Assembly: GCF_041529975.1 (NCBI RefSeq)
Contig: NZ_CP168030.1
Coordinates: forward strand, 124,001-188,000
DNA from: Microbacterium maritypicum
GTDB taxonomy: Bacteria > Actinomycetota > Actinomycetes > Actinomycetales > Microbacteriaceae
DNA: 64,000 nucleotides
Direction: 5' to 3'
The notes beneath the pieces are model-generated. The model did no database searches, was not told where the DNA came from, and saw only the letters and a list, made by a program, of their open reading frames with translations. A program made the translations under genes and the position numbers. Below are positions 57,141 through 64,000 of the stretch, in pieces (the stretch's first letter is position 1; the number at the start of each line of letters is the position of its first letter).

Positions 57141-57887
57141 AGCGAGATCGCTCAGGAGCGTGAACGAGGAATCGCCATCCTGATCGACGAGGTTCAATTC
57201 CTCAGCACTCGGCAACTCGAGGCCCTCATCCAGGCTGTGCATAAGACCGTGCAACGGAAACTGCCGATCACCTTCGTGGGGGCAGGGCTGCCGCAGATCG
57301 CAGAGCTTGCCGGCGATGCCAAGTCCTACGCCGAACGCCTCTTTCAGTTTCCGAAGATCGACTCCCTCAACGAGCCTGACGCACGTCAAGCACTGATCGA
57401 ACCGTCCCGAGCGGAGGGAGTCACTTTCGAGAGCGGCGCCATCACTCTTGCGCTCGAGATCTCCCAGGGATATCCGTACTTCATTCAAGAACTCGGGTTC
57501 CAGGTGTGGGAGATTGTGGAAAGCTCTCCGATCACTCGAGACGACGTCGAAACGGCTCGGGAGGGCTACGAGGCAAAACTCGACAGCTCGTTCTTCCGAG
57601 TCAGACTCGACCGCGCAACGCCGCTCCAAACCGCCTACATGCGTGCCATGGCCGAGCTCGGGCCTGAGGCTCAGAAGGCTTCCGACGTCGCCAAGGTCAT
57701 GGGGCGAGAGTCGACCCAGCTCGGCCCCACCCGGGCCGAGCTCATCGACATGGGACTCCTCTATACGCCAGAGCACGGCTACGCCGCATTCACCGTGCCC
57801 GACTTCGACAAGTTCATGATGCGCGCAGTACCTACCCTGGTTGTTCCTGAACTGCAGAAGAGAACACGAAAGAAGAAGCAGGACTGA
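57141..57887 (+). pseudogene. AAA ATPase gene lacking its 5' half (Walker A missing)
   Basis: An open frame of 248 codons runs from 57141 to 57887, but it starts inside an ATPase domain. The first residues read ERERGIAILIDEVQFLSTRQLEALIQAVHKT, a Walker B with its downstream helix, followed by LPITFVGAGLPQIAEL (sensor 1) and a C-terminal winged helix (PLQTAYMRAMAELGPEAQKASDVAKVMGRESTQLGPTRAELIDMGLLY). Full-length relatives are ~390-aa ATP-binding proteins with a P-loop about 100 residues earlier, which is absent here; two stop codons precede the remnant. A GTG at 57237 could still start a 216-aa product. Lower G/C content suggests transfer. It is convergent with thrE. Confidence 0.75.
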
Positions 57888-57910
57888 ATCGGCAAAGGTG
57901 TCCGCGTCGC

Positions 57911-59251
57911 CTACCTCCGGCGATCCGCCCGGTTCCGGCCCAGCCGCCGCAACGGGGCAGTGACCCGCGACCAGAAGCTCGGCTCCCTCTCCGCTTCCGG
58001 TGCGGGCAGCGCCACGGCGAACTGCACGAACTCCTCGGCCCCGTGGTGCACGACGCGATACAGCGCGGTGCCGATCAGCACACCGAGGGCGATCGACATG
58101 ATCGAGGTGAGCGCCGCCGTGAAGTCGGCGAGCCCGTTGTCGGTCGCGAACGCCTCGGTGAGACCCACGAGCCCGGCAGCACCCGGCACGAGCAGCCAGA
58201 ACGCCGGGAGGAAGGTGAGTTGCGACGGAGCCCCGTGGCGCAGTCCGGCGATCCAGAACACGACCGGGGTGACGGCGACGGCGCCCACGAAGCCGCCGAT
58301 CGTGGGGTCGATGAACTCGCTGCCGACCCACTGGCCGACGTACGCGACCAGGAGCGCGATGAGTACCCATCCGAACGTCGAGGCGGGAGCGGAGAAGTGC
58401 AGGTAGTTCCCCACCGCGAACACGAGTACGCCGAGCAGGCCGACCCACCAGGGCAGGAAGGAGGAAGCGGCAAGCGGCTCATACGACCGGGACTCCACGC
58501 CCACGATCGCACCGGCGGCGAGGATCCCGAAGGCCAGCAGCGCGAGCTGCACGAAGCCGTAGACGAGCCGCGCGGCCCCCGAGATCATCTGCCCTGCGGC
58601 GAGTTCGACCGTCGCGGTGGTGAGCACGCCTCCGGGCAGGAAGGTCACCAGCGGTGCGATCAGCAGTCGGATGGGGTCGCCGATCTCGATCACCTCCGCG
58701 AGCAGGAAGACCGCGCCCGCACACACGAAGGCGGCGGCGATGGGCAGGATCAGCTGCAGAGTCGGGGAGCGCACGAGCTTGAGGAGTCCGATCCCGAAGC
58801 CGAGGACGAACGCGACGATCACGCCCTGCCAGGTGGGGGCCAGCAGCAGCGCCAGACCGGCCGTGAGCACGCCGTGCCCGAGCGTCCGGGTGAACCAGCC
58901 CAGCCGCGGCCGCATCGCCCCGATCTCGTTCAGCCGTCGTATGCCGTCGAGCGGCGGGACGGCACCGGTCCGTGCTTCCCCGATCAGGTCGTACAGTGCG
59001 GCGATCTGATCGAACCGGAAGGAGGCGTTGGTCGCCGAGCGGATGGCGACCCGGGACTCATCCGATTCGCCGGTCTCGACGAGGATGATGGTCGGCAGCA
59101 CGACGAAGTCGGTGTCGTCTCCGCCGTAGGCCCGAGCGACGTCGGCGAGGGTGTCGCGGATGCGGTCGACGGACTCCGCCGAGGCGTTCATCCCCTGGGC
59201 CAGCCCGAGCAGGAACTGGCGGAGCGCCGAACGGTCGACGGTGTCGGTCAT
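57911..59251 (-). CDS. thrE: Threonine/serine exporter ThrE family protein
   Basis: A 446-aa membrane protein. Residues 1-130 are the soluble ThrE domain (GLAQGMNASAESVDRIRDTLADVARAYGGDDTDFVVLPTIILVETGE). The rest has about ten helices in two blocks (PF06738 and PF12821), with GFGIGLLKLVRSPTLQLILPIAAAFVCAGAVFLLAE, LVTFLPGGVLTTATVELAAGQMISGAARLVYGF and FLPAFWLLVPGAAGLVGLTEAF. Corynebacterial ThrE exports threonine and serine with the proton gradient. It begins one base after the stop of the Dcu-type gene, so it is the third gene of an operon with a peptidase. Confidence 0.9.
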   Translation of the reverse strand: MTDTVDRSALRQFLLGLAQGMNASAESVDRIRDTLADVARAYGGDDTDFVVLPTIILVETGESDESRVAIRSATNASFRFDQIAALYDLIGEARTGAVPPLDGIRRLNEIGAMRPRLGWFTRTLGHGVLTAGLALLLAPTWQGVIVAFVLGFGIGLLKLVRSPTLQLILPIAAAFVCAGAVFLLAEVIEIGDPIRLLIAPLVTFLPGGVLTTATVELAAGQMISGAARLVYGFVQLALLAFGILAAGAIVGVESRSYEPLAASSFLPWWVGLLGVLVFAVGNYLHFSAPASTFGWVLIALLVAYVGQWVGSEFIDPTIGGFVGAVAVTPVVFWIAGLRHGAPSQLTFLPAFWLLVPGAAGLVGLTEAFATDNGLADFTAALTSIMSIALGVLIGTALYRVVHHGAEEFVQFAVALPAPEAEREPSFWSRVTAPLRRLGRNRADRRR

Positions 59252-59252
59252 G

Positions 59253-60608
59253 TCAGCTGATCAGGAAGGAGAGGCCCACCCCGACGACGATGGCGACGCC
59301 CACGTAGACGAGGTTCGGCAGCTGGAACGAGTGGTCGAAGACGTACTTGCCCATCTTCGTCGTGCCGGTCTGGTCGAAGGCGACGGTGGCGACCTGGCTG
59401 CCGTTGGCGGGCAGGGTGTAGATGCCCATCGTCGACGGCCACAGTCCCACCAGCAGCGGCGCCGGGAGCCCGATCGTGATGCCGATCGGGACGATCGCAT
59501 TGGTCGCACTCGATTGGCTGGTGGTGAGCATCGCGACCGCGAACAGCGCCATCGCGAAGAGCAGTGCCCCGAGGAACGCCGACGATCCGGAGACGACGGA
59601 TCCGAGCCCGTCGACGATGAGCGTCTGGTTCGCCGCGACGAACGTGTTGGCGAGCCACGCGATACCGAAGAGGGCGATCGCGCCGACGATGCCGGCGGGG
59701 AACGTGGGCTGCTTGGGGACGTCGGCGGCCTTGACCTTGCAGAAGACGAAGATCAGGGCGGCGATGATGCCCATCGTGACCTCGATGATAACGGTCACGC
59801 TGAGACGCACCGGGTCGCCGGCGTCGTCGGTGCCGATCACGGGACGCAGCCCTTCGAACAGGCCGAAGAACACGATCACCCCGACGCCGATGAGGAAGAG
59901 CGTGGCCGAGAGCACGGCGGTCTTCGGAAGCTTGTTCTCGTGCGCGTCGGTCTGCGGCGGCTTGATCTGCCCCTCCTTCAGACGGCGCTGGAACTCCGGG
60001 TCGTCCTCGAGGTCCTTGCCGTGGCGCATCATGACGAGCGCGGCGACGAACAGCCCGGCGATGGAGGCCGGCCACATGATGAGCAGCAACTGGCCGAGGT
60101 CGACGCCCTGCGGCGCGAGCAGCACGACCATCGAGGCGGTAGCTGCCGAGACGGGAGAGCACAGGATGCCGACCTGCGAGGCGACGGCCGAGACCGACAG
60201 GGCGCGCTCGGGGCGGATCTTCTGCTGGTACGAGACGTCATAGATCACGGGCAGCAGCGGGTAGAAGATGTTCCCCGTACCGGCGCCGACCGTGAAGAGG
60301 AACGACATCGCCGGGGCGAGGAACACGACCGATTTCGGCTTGCGTCTGATCACCTTCGCCGCGACCGACACCATCCAGTCGATGCCGCCGGCCGCTTGCA
60401 TGGTGGATGCCGCGGTGATGACCGTGATGACGATGAAGACCGCGTCGACCGGGGCGTTGCCCGGCGCTTCGCCGAACACGAAGATGAGCACGGCCACGCC
60501 GACCAGGCCCCAGACGCCGAGGCCGATCCCGCTCGTGCGGGTGCCCATGTAGATCGCGCCGATGACGACGATCAGCTGCGCGATGAGGATCCACACGTTG
60601 TCGTTCAT
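59253..60608 (-). CDS. C4-dicarboxylate transporter of the DcuA/DcuB family
   Basis: A 451-aa membrane protein with about 12 helices. GIGLGVWGLVGVAVLIFVFGEAPGNAPVDAVFIVITVITAASTMQAAGGIDWMV, the loop FTVGAGTGNIFYPLLPVIYDV, and SVSAVASQVGILCSPVSAATASMVVLL match Dcu proteins, which exchange aspartate, fumarate or succinate. A cytoplasmic loop (about 185-220) is charged. It overlaps the peptidase gene by 4 bases. With a peptidase E that frees N-terminal aspartate, the transporter could import or exchange aspartate. Confidence 0.9.
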   Translation of the reverse strand: MNDNVWILIAQLIVVIGAIYMGTRTSGIGLGVWGLVGVAVLIFVFGEAPGNAPVDAVFIVITVITAASTMQAAGGIDWMVSVAAKVIRRKPKSVVFLAPAMSFLFTVGAGTGNIFYPLLPVIYDVSYQQKIRPERALSVSAVASQVGILCSPVSAATASMVVLLAPQGVDLGQLLLIMWPASIAGLFVAALVMMRHGKDLEDDPEFQRRLKEGQIKPPQTDAHENKLPKTAVLSATLFLIGVGVIVFFGLFEGLRPVIGTDDAGDPVRLSVTVIIEVTMGIIAALIFVFCKVKAADVPKQPTFPAGIVGAIALFGIAWLANTFVAANQTLIVDGLGSVVSGSSAFLGALLFAMALFAVAMLTTSQSSATNAIVPIGITIGLPAPLLVGLWPSTMGIYTLPANGSQVATVAFDQTGTTKMGKYVFDHSFQLPNLVYVGVAIVVGVGLSFLIS

Positions 60609-61345
60609 GACGACGGCCCCTTCACGATCGGGGCGTTCCCCGTGAGTACCTTCGTCGCGAGCTGCGTCTCGACGATCTTCCCGTCGATCGCCTCGACCCG
60701 CAGCGCGAGAGCATCTTCGACCGGGCTGATCGCGGTGACGAACTCGGAGTTCTCGAAGTGCAGCGACTGCAGGTTTCCGACCGCGTATCCAGTCGAGAGC
60801 TCGCCGCTCAACAGCGAGGCGTGGAAGAGGGGGCGCCGCTGATCCTCGGCGTCGTAGTGCGGGCAGAAGCTGCCGTGCAGGAAGCCGAGCCCCTCGGGCA
60901 AGACCTGCAGGGTCGGCCCGTAGCTGTCGGTCGTGCCGCCCTCGAACCAGCAGATGCCGCCGGCGCTGCCTCCGGTGAACACGACGTTCGAGTCGGGGTC
61001 CTCCCACATCTCGCGCATGATCTCGTCCAGGCCCTGCCGCTTCCACACGTCGAGCATGTTCGCGGTGTTGCCGCCGCCGACGTGGATCACGTCGAAGCCC
61101 TTCACGAAGCCCGCGAGGTCGTCGACCGCGCGATGGAACAGCGGCAGATGGTGCGGCGCGCACCGGTCCGAGTCGTACGTGGAATAGAAGCTCAGGATGT
61201 ACGCGGCGTCATCGCCGGTCGCCGTGCCGACGAAGAGGACCCGGGGTCGCTCCTTGCCGGTCAGCTCGAGGATGTAGTCGTGCGTCGGATCGTTCCGACG
61301 CTCCATCATGGCCTTGCCGGCCCCGGTTGCCACCACGTGAGACAT
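60605..61345 (-). CDS. pepE: Peptidase E (S51 family, alpha-aspartyl dipeptidase)
   Basis: A 246-aa cytosolic serine peptidase. The nucleophile is Ser127 in FTGGSAGGICWFEGG, the strand-elbow motif of S51 peptidases; HVGGGNTANMLDVWKRQGLDE precedes it and CPHYDAEDQRR supplies the likely His. PepE cleaves dipeptides with N-terminal aspartate. The start follows GAGAGGTGGGGGC. It is the first gene of pepE-dcu-thrE, all overlapping or nearly so. Confidence 0.9.
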   Translation of the reverse strand: MSHVVATGAGKAMMERRNDPTHDYILELTGKERPRVLFVGTATGDDAAYILSFYSTYDSDRCAPHHLPLFHRAVDDLAGFVKGFDVIHVGGGNTANMLDVWKRQGLDEIMREMWEDPDSNVVFTGGSAGGICWFEGGTTDSYGPTLQVLPEGLGFLHGSFCPHYDAEDQRRPLFHASLLSGELSTGYAVGNLQSLHFENSEFVTAISPVEDALALRVEAIDGKIVETQLATKVLTGNAPIVKGPSS

Positions 61346-61416
61346 GCCCCCACCTCTCGACGACTGCGAATGCGCTCAACCTAGTGGCGCACCGAGGCCA
61401 GCGTCCAGAGTGCTTT

Positions 61417-61448
61417 CACCCCGGAAGGGCGACCCGTCGGCCGGGGTG
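61417..61448 (-). terminator. Hairpin terminator of the SGNH hydrolase gene
   Basis: CACCCCGG (61417-61424) and CCGGGGTG (61441-61448) are perfectly complementary, with a 16-base loop. The hairpin starts one base after the hydrolase stop on the minus strand. Confidence 0.65.
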
Positions 61449-61449
61449 T

Positions 61450-62187
61450 TCAGCCGTTGACGCGCGCGGTGGCGACGAGGCCTTCGAGGAGGGCGTGCGT
61501 GCGCGCCCGAGGCCCGTCGGGGCGCAGGCCGAGCACGTTCGCGAGTTCGAGGGCCAGGGCGGCGTGTCCGGTCGCGCTCGGGTGGAACGGGTCGTTCATG
61601 AGCCCCCAGGGGACTCCGCCCGCGCCGAGCTCGGCGAAGCGCGCGAACTGGTCGACGAGGATCACGTCTTCGCTCGCGGCGACCTCGCGCACGGCCTGGG
61701 CGAACTCGCCGATCCGCGCGCGCTCCGGGGCATTGCGGGTGTCGATCGCCGGCGGGGTCTGCAGCACGGGGATCGCCCCGAGCGCGCGCACCCGCGCCAC
61801 GAAGTCCCGCAGCGATGCGGCGTAGTCCGCCGCCGAGATCACCTCGCGGGGGCCGCCCTCCGAGGCGTCGTTGGTGCCGATCATGAGGGTGACCACATCC
61901 GGCCGCCAGGACGCGACGCGGCGGTCCCAGTCATCGAGCAGGTCGACGATGCGGTTGCCGCTGATCGCCGTGTTCAGCACGATGTCGCGCACGCGCTCCA
62001 GCTCACCGCGGATCAGCTCGTGCAGGTGCTCCGGATAGCTGCGTCCGCCCTGGGTGTGCACCAGGCCGTGCGTGATCGAGTCGCCCGTGATGATCCAGTT
62101 CAGCGGAGCCGGATCGGCCAGTGCGGCGGCGAGGCGACCGAGGTCGGAGGCGGCGGATGCGGGGGCGGAGGATGCGGCGTTCGACAC
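61450..62187 (-). CDS. SGNH/GDSL-family hydrolase
   Basis: A 245-aa esterase-like protein with all SGNH blocks: block I with Ser37 (IITGDSITHGLVH), block II around AISGNRIVDLL, block III GTNDASEGG, and block V DPFHPSATGHAAL with the catalytic Asp-x-x-His. It has no signal peptide, so it is probably cytosolic, or acts on activated sugars or lipids at the membrane. Substrates are esters or acetyl groups of carbohydrates. GTG at 62187 with TAGGCT (minus strand, 62199-62194) ending 6 bases before it suggests a leaderless start. It is divergent from the wecB remnant. Confidence 0.88.
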   Translation of the reverse strand: MSNAASSAPASAASDLGRLAAALADPAPLNWIITGDSITHGLVHTQGGRSYPEHLHELIRGELERVRDIVLNTAISGNRIVDLLDDWDRRVASWRPDVVTLMIGTNDASEGGPREVISAADYAASLRDFVARVRALGAIPVLQTPPAIDTRNAPERARIGEFAQAVREVAASEDVILVDQFARFAELGAGGVPWGLMNDPFHPSATGHAALALELANVLGLRPDGPRARTHALLEGLVATARVNG

Positions 62188-62360
62188 GGCTCGAGCCTAT
62201 CGGCGCAGCAGCTCCCGTCGACGAATGCCGGAACGTCGATATACGTGCCCGGATCCACGCGCTCGGCGGACGCGGCGACACGTACTGTCGGTGCGGACCC
62301 ACCGGAAATCACTCATCATGTCGGCCACGGGAAGCCTCCCGGGGGCCGATCGAGGTACCC

Positions 62361-63512
62361 ATGAACAAGTGCTCGACACCGACCGCACCCGCCCACCTGC
62401 CGAAGTCCTCGGTGATGATCGTGTTCGGAACCCGTCCCGAGATCGTCAAGCTCGCCCCGCTGGTCCGCAGCCTCGGCGATGCCGCTTACGTCGTCCACAC
62501 CGGTCAGCACTATGACCGCGACATGTCGGCCGTGTTCCTGAAATCGTGCGGAATCACGCGGGTGCACCGCCAGCTTCGCGTGGGCGGGCTCCCGCGGGCC
62601 GCGCAGATCGGCCGCGGGGCCGAGTAGATCGCGCAGGCGATCGACGAGGTCGAGCCGAGCTACGTCGTCGTGCAGGGAGACACGAATGCCACGATCGCGG
62701 CCGCGCTCGCCGCGAACGCCTCGGGTGTGCGGCTCGGGCACGTCGAAGCGGGGCTGCGCGCCAACGATCGCCGGATGCCCGAAGAGCACAACCGGATCAT
62801 GGTCGACCACATCGCCGACGACCTGTTCGCGGCGACCCAGGCGAACCGCGCCAACCTGCTCGCGGAGGGCATCGACGAGGAGCGCATCCATGTGACCGGG
62901 AATCCCGTGGTCGAAGCCGTCCGCACGCAGCGCGCCGCCGCCGGCTCCGACGTCGACGAGCTGGAGCGCATCGATGTCGAGCCTGCGGAATACGTGCTCG
63001 CGACCCTGCACCGGCAGGAGAACGTCGATTCTGCGGACAACCTCTTCGCGACGCTGCACGCACTCAACGACATCGCCGCATCGGGGTGGCCGGTCGTCTT
63101 CCCCGTGCACCCGCGGACCCGGGCGATGCTGAGGGCACTCGACGCGGAGCACCTGCTCGACGCGCTGATCGCCGAAGAGCCGTACACCTACGAGCGATTC
63201 CTCGCGCTCGCTTCGCACGCCGCCGTGCTGGTCTCCGATTCCGGCGGCATCCAGGAGGAGGCGACGGTGCTCGGGCGCCCGGTCCTCGTGGTCCGGGACT
63301 CGACCGAACGTCCCGAGGCGCTCGGTTCCTTCACCCGTCTGGTCACCCCGCAGACCCTCGCGACAGAGACCTCCGCCCTGCTCTCGACGGTGACCCGCAC
63401 CCTCGCCGACCTCGATGCCCTGCCGTCGCCGTTCGGCGACGGCCATGCCACGGAGCGCATCGCGGAGCACATCCGATCCGCCGTCTCGACCGCCCGTGAC
63501 GAGAGCGCATGA
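62361..63512 (+). pseudogene. wecB: UDP-N-acetylglucosamine 2-epimerase interrupted by one in-frame TAG
   Basis: Read through, the frame gives about 383 residues, a normal WecB length. The first 88 codons hold MIVFGTRPEIVKLAPLVRSLG and HTGQHYDRDMSAVF; the stop TAG is codon 89 (62625-62627) in GRGAE-stop-IAQAID. After it the gene continues in the same frame with VVVQGDTNATIAAALAA, HVEAGLRANDRRMPEEHNRIMVDHIAD, TGNPVVEAV, LATLHRQENVD, FPVHPRTRAML and SDSGGIQEEATVLGRPVLVVRDSTERPE. WecB makes UDP-ManNAc for surface polysaccharide. The likely ancestral codon is CAG (Gln), one C-to-T change away. GAGGTACCC precedes the ATG. A GTG at 62670 could start a shorter, probably inactive product. Confidence 0.85.
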
Positions 63513-63548
63513 TGCGTCGTCGGCTATCCGCCGCTGTTCGAGGTCGCG

Positions 63549-64000
63549 ATGCTCGTCGCCGCTAGCGCCATATCGTTCATCGTCACGCTGACGTTCCTCG
63601 TCTACGTCTTCATGATCATCGTTCCCTTCCTCCGCCGCACTCCGGACCCCGATGGCCGCGTGGATGCCTTCGCATGGCACGTCTTCGTGCCGTGCCGGGA
63701 TGAGGAGGTCGTCATCTCGCGAACCATCCGGATGCTCCGCTCCACGGTGCCGGAGGCGCACGTCTGGGTGATCGACGACGACAGCGACGACCGCACCGCG
63801 TCGATCGTCCAGTCGGCCGCCGAGGCGGACTCCTTCGTGCATCTCGTCCAGCGCCGGCGCCCCGAGGCGAGGACCGGCAAAGGGGATGCGCTCAATGCCG
63901 CGTACTTCGCGCTGAACGCGTTCCTTCCCGCCGACGCCGACCGTTCGCGCGTCGTCGTGTGCGTCGTCGATGCGGATGGCGAGGTGGCCGAGAACATCCT
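63549..64000 (+). CDS. Family 2 glycosyltransferase, N-terminal part (cut by window edge)
   Basis: The first 150 residues are in the window. Residues 1-30 form a membrane anchor (AASAISFIVTLTFLVYVFMIIVPFL). The GT2 domain starts at about 47 with HVFVPCRDEEVVISRTIRML, then VWVIDDDSDDRTASIV, RTGKGDALNAAY and the metal-binding DAD in VVVCVVDADGEV. The start ATG follows GAGG. It begins 36 bases after the wecB frame, so both belong to a surface polysaccharide cluster that continues to the right. Confidence 0.82.
   Translation, partial: MLVAASAISFIVTLTFLVYVFMIIVPFLRRTPDPDGRVDAFAWHVFVPCRDEEVVISRTIRMLRSTVPEAHVWVIDDDSDDRTASIVQSAAEADSFVHLVQRRRPEARTGKGDALNAAYFALNAFLPADADRSRVVVCVVDADGEVAENI

Noticed and set aside
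57114..58448. A 444-codon minus-strand frame covering the ATPase remnant
   Set aside because: It mixes antisense of the remnant with a shifted reading of thrE and has no recognisable domain.
1..64000. tRNA, rRNA, prophage or insertion-sequence genes
   Set aside because: I looked for tRNA T-loop motifs, rRNA segments, transposase or integrase motifs and found none.

Overview
The window is high-GC DNA from an actinobacterium, most likely Microbacterium or a close relative in the Microbacteriaceae. The evidence is strong G/C third-position bias, many GTG starts, and actinobacterial families such as Pr6Pr, SCO4848-type, DUF427, ThrE and PadR-DUF1048-DrrAB. Several genes look leaderless, with a TANNNT -10 box 6-7 nt before the start codon. 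No rRNA, tRNA, CRISPR array, phage or intact insertion sequence was seen. The two end genes (a MoxR ATPase and a family 2 glycosyltransferase) are cut by the window edges.

Layout. 1-10 kb: moxR end, a trimethylamine-monooxygenase-like FMO, a Pr6Pr membrane protein, a receptor-type class III nucleotide cyclase joined to an MscS channel with a cyclic-nucleotide-binding domain, a DMT exporter, purA and a beta-propeller lactonase. 10-19.4 kb: an MFS exporter behind a MerR-type promoter, bioY behind a long palindrome, a disulfide-reductase-like flavoprotein, DUF427, an OpuC-type osmolyte importer, an AI-2E family protein and chorismate mutase. 19.5-29.6 kb: a ROK repressor, a lipoprotein, and a sugar locus made of an ABC importer divergent from SIS aldose-ketose isomerase, ROK kinase, PfkB kinase, class II aldolase and DeoR regulator. 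The locus fits uptake of an amino sugar of the galactosamine type and its conversion to triose phosphates.

30-35.4 kb holds a minus-strand run of ECF-like sigma factor, 151-aa acidic protein, cytosolic subtilase and TPR-CHAT (caspase-like) protein. This is the best candidate for an undescribed system in the window. 35.5-46 kb: an MFS exporter and ArsR-like regulator sharing a triple TTGCGCAA operator, a FUSC protein, a YtrA-type GntR/ABC operon, an rRNA-methyltransferase-like gene carrying an in-frame palindromic insert, and a ProU/OpuA-type betaine importer behind a long structured leader. 46-57 kb: a lipase-maturation-factor protein, PadR-DUF1048-DrrAB, a LysM protein, and a NarL-type two-component system divergent from a MacB-like ABC pair. 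57-64 kb: a truncated AAA ATPase, pepE-dcu-thrE, an SGNH hydrolase, a wecB gene broken by one amber codon, and the start of a GT2 gene.

Two dispersed repeat families run through the intergenic DNA: five copies of an exactly 67-bp palindromic element placed just after stop codons, and a looser family built on the octamer TGTCGGAC and its complement. Two osmolyte importers, an MscS channel and a TMAO-forming oxygenase together suggest an organism that manages osmotic shifts actively. All functions are assigned by reading motifs in the translated sequence; no database search was run.
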